A model generated the notes under the pieces. It worked only from the letters and a program-made list of their open reading frames with translations, made no database searches and had not been told where the DNA came from. A stretch of 41,436 nucleotides of DNA, taken from positions 1 through 41,436 of the forward strand of contig CAJTOI010000026.1 of assembly GCA_910577925.1 (NCBI GenBank). The letters are read 5' to 3'. Source of the DNA: an uncultured Roseburia sp. (GTDB taxonomy: Bacteria; Bacillota; Clostridia; Lachnospirales; Lachnospiraceae). Positions 8,964 through 16,403 of the stretch are shown here, piece by piece (position 1 is the stretch's first letter; each line of letters starts with the position of its first letter). Both the position numbers and the translations under genes were made by a program.

Positions 8964-9166
8964 GCTACCTCCCATTCTGCCGCCCGCAGCGGCACAAACA
9001 CTGTGAAGAAATCTCATACTTCTTCTCTGCCATGAGTTTCTGTCAGAATCCCGCTGCGCATAAATATAGCCGGCAGTCCGGGTATTCTCGCCCAGACGGT
9101 CGGCTTCTTTTTCGTTATACTCCACGTGGTTTTCTCCACTGATTCCGTCAGTCATATAACAACCTG

Positions 9167-9195
9167 ATAATACTATGACCGGACACATTTTGCAA
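9167..9195 (-). promoter_or_regulatory. Promoter of pflB-pflA with a ~200-base leader
   Basis: TTGCAA (9190-9195), a 17-base spacer and TATTAT (9167-9172) on the minus strand. Transcription from here gives a leader of about 195 bases before the pflB ATG at 8963. The leader is open in frame with pflB and includes an ATG at about 9155. No known riboswitch fold was recognised in it. Confidence 0.6.
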
Positions 9196-9220
9196 TAGAA
9201 ATCTTTGGAAAAATTTGTTT

Positions 9221-10351
9221 CTACTCCTCGGTGACGTCAAGCTCGTCGATCACGACCCCATCCTCGGTGACGTCAAGCTCATCGATCACAACCTCATCCC
9301 CGGCGGCGTCAAGCAATTCCGTGCCGTCCAGCATTTCCGTGCTCTGCTCCATCGTCGTGAACAGATTGTCGAAGCTCACACGCTCCCACACCTTCTCATC
9401 CACGGTCCAGGTATGCTCTGCTTTCCACTTCTCGACAACTCCGTCGTAATACTCGCTCTGCCGCTCTTCGATCAGCTCCTGCCGTTTATTCTCGGTAGCC
9501 CCCGCGTCCGTCTTTGCATCCAGCCTTGCCACATAGTAGAATCCGTCCGTCTCTATCACGTCCGTCACCGCACCCTCCGCGCAGTCTTTCAGCGCGGCAA
9601 GCACGTTCTCATCGATCAGCGTATCGTCCGCGGTAAACGTGTCCGAACTCACCGTGTACGCATAATCCTCCGCCGCGCTCTCGAGACCTTTTTCCTTTGC
9701 CTCGGCGCCAAACGCTTTCACCGTCTCCGCCAGCTCTTTAAGCTCGTCCTCCGTGTACTCGGCCGCATCCCCGTCCTCGTCGGTATAAGAAGTTTTCGAT
9801 ACCCGCACATAGCTGTAAGCGCTGGTATTTGCCTCCTCGTCGCTGACCGCGGTATCGGCTTCCGCAATCACCGCATCGTACATCCTGCCCTGTATCGTCA
9901 TAAGCGTCAGATATTCCTCGACAATCGCCTGATCGGCCCCCATGGCCGCAAGCGCCTTCTCGTCATTTCCCGCGATAAACTCCGAAGCCGCCGCGGTAAT
10001 CGCAGCCTTCTCGTCATCGGTAATCTCTATCCCGTACTCCCCGGCATGCGCCTGTAAGGTATAACTCTCAAACAGGCTGTCCAGCACCCCGGATTTGACC
10101 TCATCTTCCATCGTGGTTCCGTCTCCGTATAAATCAGAGTCCCAGACGCTATTCCCGAAATATGCGGCATAAAAATCATCGTAACTCGCCTGCTGCAAGC
10201 GCGCCGCAAAGTTCGCAACACCAAGCGAAACCTCCGTGTCGTCAAATGTAGCCACCACCACGCTTTTATCTACTTCGCCGCATCCCGCAAGCAGGGACGC
10301 TGCCGTAACGCCGCATAAAAGGGATGCGGCAATTTTCTTTTCTCTCATCAT
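9221..10351 (-). CDS. PrsA/SurA-like foldase lipoprotein
   Basis: A 376-residue secreted lipoprotein. MREKK, a hydrophobic stretch and the lipobox LLAGC are followed by a SurA-N-like helical region (VSLGVANFAARLQQASYDDF), a parvulin-like segment (GAVTDVIETDGFYYVARL) and a C-terminal helix. PrsA-type proteins fold exported proteins at the membrane-wall interface. The protein is very acidic and ends in a 12-residue tandem repeat around VVIDELDVTE. The start at 10351 has GGAGGG five bases upstream; the seven codons before it lack one. The prolyl-isomerase core is divergent, so catalytic activity is uncertain. It is monocistronic, with its own promoter. Confidence 0.75.
   Translation of the reverse strand: MMREKKIAASLLCGVTAASLLAGCGEVDKSVVVATFDDTEVSLGVANFAARLQQASYDDFYAAYFGNSVWDSDLYGDGTTMEDEVKSGVLDSLFESYTLQAHAGEYGIEITDDEKAAITAAASEFIAGNDEKALAAMGADQAIVEEYLTLMTIQGRMYDAVIAEADTAVSDEEANTSAYSYVRVSKTSYTDEDGDAAEYTEDELKELAETVKAFGAEAKEKGLESAAEDYAYTVSSDTFTADDTLIDENVLAALKDCAEGAVTDVIETDGFYYVARLDAKTDAGATENKRQELIEERQSEYYDGVVEKWKAEHTWTVDEKVWERVSFDNLFTTMEQSTEMLDGTELLDAAGDEVVIDELDVTEDGVVIDELDVTEE
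9226..9297. repeat. 36-bp tandem repeat at the 3' end of the foldase gene
   Basis: Two near-identical 36-base units (9226-9261 and 9262-9297) encode a duplicated acidic 12-residue tail. The differences between them are silent or nearly so. Confidence 0.75.
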
Positions 10352-10383
10352 AGAACCCTCCGTTTTTGACAATTGTCTGCTCT

Positions 10384-10412
10384 ATTATAGAGCTTTTTTT
10401 AAAAAGCCGCAA
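10384..10412 (-). promoter_or_regulatory. Promoter of the foldase lipoprotein gene
   Basis: TTGCGG (10407-10412), a 17-base spacer and TATAAT (10384-10389) on the minus strand. The -10 lies inside a short palindrome, GCTCTA-TAA-TAGAGC, which could be an operator. Confidence 0.6.
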
Positions 10413-10445
10413 CCTCTTTCATGGTTTTTTCACAGATAAGTATAT

Positions 10446-11174
10446 CTATAAAATACTCCCCTCTTTTCGTATTGGAGTGCCATTACCGTCAAAACATTGC
10501 TTATCTGTTCCCGGAAACGCCTGCACTAATGCATTGCGAACACTTGTCTCCTCTTCAAACACCATCATCCAGACAGAAAAAAATCCATATCCTTTCGCCT
10601 GATTCACAATGTTCTTCAACTGCTCTTCTTCTCCTGGCACTCCTTTATATTTCAGCCATATCTGCTTTGCTTCCATTGCCACATTAAAGGTATTGATGCG
10701 CCGCATCCAACGTTTATCTTTTATCTTTCTATCTCTTTTTGATTTTATTTCCGCTTCATTTGCACTAGGACAATAGTCCAGCGCCAGATCCTCAAATGTC
10801 TTCTTTGCCCTGCCATATACAACCGTATCCAGTGTCTGTAAATATTTTTTGTTCAATTTAGGTGCCGCATCTTTATATGTAAACGCCAAAAAGGTATTAT
10901 GACTATCCGGCCATATCCATTTGTCCAAATCTCCTTTTTTAATTTTCTCACCCTTACGGGAATTACAGTACACACAGCCAAGCAATAAATTGTCCCAGTC
11001 TGTCAATGCCCCACCGCTGTTTTTGCTCTCTTTATGTTCTACGGCAGGTGCATTACAAATCGGCATTTCACAAAAAGAGCAGTACGATCCTATCTGTTTT
11101 TCCAGATATGCCTCCGCCTCCTGATATTCGTCAATCTCCGAATAAGGCGAGTTCCCTTTATCTACCGGTCTCAT
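10446..11174 (-). CDS. ptuB: HNH endonuclease of a Septu-type system (PtuB-like)
   Basis: A 242-residue protein with a clear HNH core: C32-SF-C35, E46-H47, W60-DNL-L64, C67-VY-C70-N71 and K74. The zinc-binding cysteine pairs, the His in EH and the WxNL...CxxCN pattern match the TIGR02646/PtuB group. The remainder is lysine-rich and helical with no other recognised domain. Its ATG follows the ATPase stop by four bases, with GAAGGA inside the end of that gene, so the two are co-expressed. In Septu, PtuB is the nuclease effector associated with the PtuA ATPase and acts against phage. The assignment rests on the domain pair; this subtype's specificity is unknown. Confidence 0.85.
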   Translation of the reverse strand: MRPVDKGNSPYSEIDEYQEAEAYLEKQIGSYCSFCEMPICNAPAVEHKESKNSGGALTDWDNLLLGCVYCNSRKGEKIKKGDLDKWIWPDSHNTFLAFTYKDAAPKLNKKYLQTLDTVVYGRAKKTFEDLALDYCPSANEAEIKSKRDRKIKDKRWMRRINTFNVAMEAKQIWLKYKGVPGEEEQLKNIVNQAKGYGFFSVWMMVFEEETSVRNALVQAFPGTDKQCFDGNGTPIRKEGSIL

Positions 11175-11178
11175 AAGA

Positions 11179-12519
11179 TCATCCTTCCATTTCCGACACT
11201 TTTTCCATATATTTTTGATTCAAAAATGCATAGTACGCCGGATTTTCTGCAAATCTTGCCGTCAAATAATCCAATTCCCTTTTTACCGTCTCCAGACTGT
11301 TTCGATCTGCTGCCTGATTGAGTTTTGCAAAATATTGCTCCGCCAGAAGATACATTTTCTGTTTCTCGTCACTGTACTGCGGATTTTCCACTCCCATAAT
11401 GTCCTCGGCAATATCCTCTATGCTCTGCCCTGAATATTCCTCTTCGACCGAACCATCCATCGAGATAAGCTGTCCCTCTTTCAGCGATTGCACAATAAAC
11501 GGCGAATGGCTGGCACAAATAAACTGCACTTTCGGAAATATTCTCATCAAAGTATTTATCATTCTTCTCTGCCATGCCGGATGCAGGCTTAAATCCAGTT
11601 CGTCAATCACGACGACACCCGGCGTTTCTTCCAATGTTTTTTCTTTTAAATATGGATTCAGAATACACATTCTTGACGCAACATCCGCTATAATCTTTAT
11701 CATATCGCGGTATCCGTCACTTAAACCTTCGAAAGGAATCCATGTGCCATCCGTAGAGACCAGTGCAAGTCCCTGATAACGCAGAGAATATTCGATCTTA
11801 TCCCCGCTCTCCAACTCCCCCTCCATGCTTTTTTGAATTGCCTCCATAATTAATTTATACGCGGGAAAATCCACACCGTTTTTCTCCTGCGCAGAGATTT
11901 CAACCAGATGGCGCAGATACTGAAACGGCATCTGCATGCCCCGCTTTCTGTCCAGGCATCTGTGATAGGCATCTGTCCGATTAGGGATTTCATAATTAAA
12001 CTCCGAATTTTTGTTTTCGTTCCAAAGCCTTGCAGAGCTTAAATATAAAACCAATGGGAAAATATGTTCCGCATCGCTCTCATCTCCGCGTTTCATAAGC
12101 TGTTCCCATAAAACAATTTCCTTCTGCATTGGATTATTTCCGTCGAATTTTGTCCGACCATCTTTTTTCTCGAGAATCCTTTTGTAATCATATATCCTGC
12201 CATTCATCGCCAGCTCCGCGCCCACCATGCACGGATATTGTCCGATATCCGAACTGATCAGAACATCCTGTCTGCTTGTCCTCTGATTCACGCGGCGCAC
12301 ATCGCTCTCCGAAATATTGTACACAAACCGACTTGGAACATAGGTCTTATATGCCGCAAGATATGCTCCCAGCGCAACATTTACCGCTTCAAGAACCGTC
12401 GTCTTTCCCGATGCGTTCCTGCCAATCAGTAAATTCATATTTTTATCAAAACGAAATGTATGGTCTTCAAAGCGTCTGTAGTTGTGTAATGTTATCTCTC
12501 TCAGATAAAATTCGCTCAT
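11179..12519 (-). CDS. ptuA: SMC/RecF-like AAA ATPase of a Septu-type system (PtuA-like)
   Basis: A 446-residue ATPase of the overcoming-lysogenisation/RecF-like class. It has Walker A GRNASGKTT (33-41), an ABC-like signature EGLSDGYRD (264-272), Walker B VVVIDELDLSLHP (302-314) and an H-loop CASHSPF (335-341). The C-terminal 100 residues are helical. It directly precedes the HNH nuclease gene, the PtuA-PtuB order, and has its own promoter. Both genes are more AT-rich than their neighbours, which fits acquisition as a cassette between housekeeping genes. The ATG is at 12519, with AGAGG upstream. ATPase-HNH pairs also occur in some retron systems, but I see no reverse transcriptase here. Confidence 0.85.
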   Translation of the reverse strand: MSEFYLREITLHNYRRFEDHTFRFDKNMNLLIGRNASGKTTVLEAVNVALGAYLAAYKTYVPSRFVYNISESDVRRVNQRTSRQDVLISSDIGQYPCMVGAELAMNGRIYDYKRILEKKDGRTKFDGNNPMQKEIVLWEQLMKRGDESDAEHIFPLVLYLSSARLWNENKNSEFNYEIPNRTDAYHRCLDRKRGMQMPFQYLRHLVEISAQEKNGVDFPAYKLIMEAIQKSMEGELESGDKIEYSLRYQGLALVSTDGTWIPFEGLSDGYRDMIKIIADVASRMCILNPYLKEKTLEETPGVVVIDELDLSLHPAWQRRMINTLMRIFPKVQFICASHSPFIVQSLKEGQLISMDGSVEEEYSGQSIEDIAEDIMGVENPQYSDEKQKMYLLAEQYFAKLNQAADRNSLETVKRELDYLTARFAENPAYYAFLNQKYMEKVSEMEG

Positions 12520-12552
12520 CCCTTCGCCTCTCCATTCTTATAACATGTAAAT

Positions 12553-12581
12553 ATTATACCGTTTTTATCTGTCGTATACAA
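12553..12581 (-). promoter_or_regulatory. Promoter of the ptuA-ptuB cassette
   Basis: TTGTAT (12576-12581), a 17-base spacer and TATAAT (12553-12558) on the minus strand, 34 bases before the ATPase ATG. Confidence 0.65.
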
Positions 12582-12601
12582 CATTCGAATCCATGAAATA
12601 T

Positions 12602-12638
12602 GAAAAGGCGGAAACCGTGCATTTGCATTGTTTCCGCC
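12602..12638 (-). terminator. Terminator downstream of the broken surface-protein gene
   Basis: On the minus strand a perfect 9-bp stem (GGCGGAAAC, arms 12630-12638 and 12607-12615) with a 14-base loop is followed by TTTTC. It lies about 160 bases past the surface-gene stop and before the ptuA promoter. The gap 12639-12794 holds no supported gene. It also shows a widely spaced 9-bp inverted repeat (12637-12645 with 12718-12726). Confidence 0.6.
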
Positions 12639-12794
12639 GCTTTGGGACTACCTTATTGCTTTATTTCGTCTTGTCTCTGTTTGAGTTCTTACACTGCTTC
12701 TTACTTTACGCTCCTCACCCAAAGCGCCAACAAAAGCGCAGGTCTTGCCGTAGGTATTTTTACTTCAAACGGAAGTCCTCTGTATTAATCGCTT

Positions 12795-15700
12795 TTATTT
12801 TTTTACCTTCACGCTTTTTACCTCAGAATATTTTCCGTACACCTTCTTGCCGTTTACCGTGCAGTAAGCGCGTACCTTGTAATAGTATGTTTTCCCTTTT
12901 TTCAGTTTTGTGTTTTTGCAGGAAGTTGTCCCGCCCTTTTTCACAGTCGCGACTTTTTTGTATTTTCCATTCTTACTTGTCGCGCTGTAAATCTCATAAC
13001 CGCTCGCGCCGCTTACCTTTTTCCATTTGACAGTCACCGTCTTCGACCCGAAATTTTTTATGGAAGAGAGCGCCGCCTTTGCCGGGACCGGCTTTGCGGA
13101 CACCTTCTTCGAAGCGCTTCCCTCCTTTTTCCCGAGGTATGGCTTCACCTGATAATAATAGGTCTTTCCCGCGGTCAGCTTTTTATCCTTATAGCTTGTC
13201 GTCTTTTCTCCCTTGACTGTCTTAACGCATTTATATTTCCCGTTTTTGCTGTCGGCGCGATAGACCTTATAGCCCGTCACACCGGCAACCTTCTCCCAGC
13301 TGACTTTCACGCTGTCATAGCCCGCGGAAGCCGCTTTTACGCCGGAGACATTTTTTATAATCTGAAAATTCACCTTTTTGCTCCCGGTGTAATTTCCTTC
13401 TCCCTTCACGGTGACCGTAGCTTTCCCGGCTTTTGTGTTATTCGCATAGGAAACCGTATAGTCTGTGTCTTTCTTTAATGTCTTGCTGCCGTCCTTTACG
13501 GTTACGGAAGGTGTCTAAACTGCTCCCGTGTAAGTGCAAGATGTCGCGGAGAGCGTTACTGTGCAGGAGGAAATATCCGCCTGTGCAACAGCATCCAGCA
13601 ACTGATAACGTATATTATTGTCAATTGCATATTGATGCGCGACAGAGTTTTTCTCGCAGCAAATGGTTAGATTGTTGCAACCTGTAAATACCCCATCTCC
13701 GATACACGTCACTCCACTCGGAAGCTTAATCTTTGTTAAATTACTACAATCTCGGAATGCATTTCCCTCTATGTCTGTTACGCTTTTGGGGATTTCTATT
13801 CTTGTTAAACCATCACAATTAGTAAATGCATTGCCGCCTATATTTGTCATTCCCTCTGTCATTTCTATACTTGTTAAATCATGGCAAAAGGCAAATGCAC
13901 AATCCCCTATGCTTGTCACACTTCCTGAGATCTCTATTTTCTTTAATTTACTACCATTTCCATAATTAAAAAACGTAAATGCCCCTATTCTCGTCACCCC
14001 ATCGCAAACCTTAACATTCCTAATTTTGCTAGATGACCCAAACGGAGTACGAGTAAAAGAATAAGCACTGTAATCTTTCATCTCCCCCTCTCCATATATC
14101 CACAACGTCCCATCCTCAAACAGCATATACCACACACTGCCTCCGCATTGTCCTTTTGCAATTACATACGGCACATTAATATTTTCGCCGGATTCGCTGC
14201 TTTTCCCTTCCGCCACATGAACCGTAATCGTATCGGTAAAGCCGCCGTCTTCTGTCGTCGCGGTCACGGTGACGGTGCCCGCCTTATGTGGCTCCAGCAC
14301 GACGATAGGCCCGCTGATGTCTAAAACAGACGTGTCTGAGGACGTGTACCGCACGCTGCTGTTTGTCGCATGAGCCGGTGCGACCACCGGACTTACAAAG
14401 GGATGATACGCATCCCCGAGCCACACAGTACACTCATCTTGCGGAAATTCGATGCCGGTCACCGCAACGGTTCCGGCCTCCTCTTTTTCTTTCATCAGCG
14501 CCGCATAGATTTCCGGGTATTCGGATTCCAGATCGTATAAATAGCCTCTTCTCAAATCACTCTGGAGGCTTGCGGAATAATTCTTAATATTTGTCGCGAC
14601 CCGCTTGAATTCTTCGTAGGTCTTATCACCGCAGAGCACCTGCAGAGAACCCGGAACGGTATCTCCGTAAATAATATCTGCGTAGGACAGGGCAAAATCA
14701 CAGCTGATATTGCCCGCCTTGTACATCAAAAAAACTGCCTCTATATAACTCTGCGCATTGATCGTCGTTTTTCCGGACTGAAATCTCTGTCGAAGGCTTT
14801 TGATCGTCGACCGCACGACCGCATCCACCTCGCCGAGGCATTTCATTTTTTCGTACTGCTCAATCGTCTTATCCGTGGAAAACAGTGTATTTGAAATAAA
14901 AATGCCAAGCTTCGCCCCGCTAAGAAACGTCTTGCTGTATGTATTCGAGTTCAGCAAAGTCGTCCACCAGTCATCAATCACTTCTTTTGCCACGCCATAC
15001 CCCATATCTACCGTAGCTTTCAGCGCGCCTACAGAAAACGCTGTCTCCATATTTGTCACGGAAACGGCCGCATCCCGCAGCGCCTCTTTTAAGGCCGCAT
15101 TCCCGGATGGGCATTGTGCGTACATCTCCAAAAGAACCGCTTTCATCTCTGCACCCATCTGTGCAAGCTGCATGTAGGAGGTCAGCATCTTTACGCCGTC
15201 TATCACGGAATCCGTAAATTTAAATACATCGGCGACACTGCGTGCAATCTGGCCTGTATTTTTTAAATCCGGGTACTTTTTTTCATATACCTCACTCAGA
15301 TATTTTTTCTACGTCATCCGGCGGTATATTTTCTATTTTTCCATTTTTTATATCAAATTCCGCCGATAACTCCGTTGTTTCCTTCACCCATTTTTCAACC
15401 TGTGCAAGTATTTTATTCGTGTCCCCTGACACTCTATCTACAGTGTCATAGACATAATTGTCACCGCTTGTCTGTGTCAGAAAAAGACTGAATATAATCG
15501 CTTCATAATACCCCTGCTCATCGAGCTTTCCAGCGGCGATCTCTGAGGGGCTTACCGCAATGTTTGCGGCCTTCCATGCCTTTACGCTGTTCTGGAAACA
15601 GCCGTCGGCGTCTAAAAGCTTTACCACAATCTCTGACGGCATCTCCACCTGTGAATACAGCTCAATACTTTTATAAGAAACGCTTGTACTGTCTAAAAAG

Positions 15701-16338
15701 CACTCCGCCTGATACACCGCAAGATCAAAGCCATTCGCCGCGCTGCCGTCCTCAGCCGCATAAAGCTCCAGCCCCTGCTCCAATAACGGCATCGCTATCT
15801 CCAGCTCCTCACGGGGAATTTCTGAATCCATCTCCCGATCCGATTCCCCGGTCTCCTCGAAAGCCTCTGTCTCCTCTTCCGCGGGCTGTTCCGTCTCTGC
15901 CGACTGCTCTGTCTCCACAGGTGCTTCCGTTTCTTCCGTGGCAGCCGTCTCTGCTTCCGTCGGCTGTTCTGTCTCCGCAGGTTGCTGTATTTCCGATTCT
16001 GTTTCCGTCTTCTCCGCCTCTTCCGGATTCTCTGTCTCTTCTGGCGCTTCCATTTCTGTGGATTGCTCTGATTTCTCCGTCGCCTCCGTGTTCGTCGCCT
16101 CCGTGTCCGTTGTCTCTGTTTCCGCAGGCAACTCCGTCTCTTCTGGCGCTTCTGTCCCCGCAAGCGCTTCCGCCATCTCAGCCCCTTCCGAAGCCTCCGC
16201 CTCCTCCGTACCGGCCGTTATTTGTATCCCCCCGCAAGCAACGGCTCCGCCGGTGTCGCAACTATCAGAGCCGCCGCAAGACCAAGTGCCAGTCCCCGTC
16301 TCCATAATGTTCCTTTTTCAATAAGATTTTTTCTTCAC
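12795..16338 (-). pseudogene. Large secreted BspA-type LRR/FN3 surface protein, broken
   Basis: The intact ancestor would be about 1,180 residues. It has a GTG start at 16338 with GGAGG seven bases upstream, a signal peptide (RRGLALGLAAALIVATP), a Thr/Glu-rich stalk, an unnamed helical region, a BIG2-like Ig domain (VTGIEFPQDECTVWLGD), about four BspA-type leucine-rich repeats (TSIGDCAFAFCHDLTSIEM), a YDG-like domain and two FN3 domains. Four lesions break it. Six A's at 16327-16332 sit where five keep frame, six G's at 16228-16233 where seven do, and six A's at 15303-15308 where five do. A TAG at 13515-13517 stands where a Gln codon is expected. Reading continues perfectly on both sides of each. 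It is probably cell-surface adhesin decay; sequencing error or phase variation remain possible. Confidence 0.85.
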
Positions 16339-16403
16339 ACCGTTTCCTCCATTCGAGTGTTAAATACCCGACCTCATGCGCTGATTTTTCTGCCTGTAAT
16401 GTT

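Noticed and set aside
10446..12519. Retron-type system with ATPase and HNH effectors
   Set aside because: No reverse transcriptase gene or msr/msd-like inverted repeats are present nearby; the two-gene layout fits Septu better.
12680..12794. Short minus-strand frame (KNTYGKTCAFVGALGEERK) after the surface gene
   Set aside because: It has a stop just upstream, no start and no ribosome site; composition alone does not support a gene.
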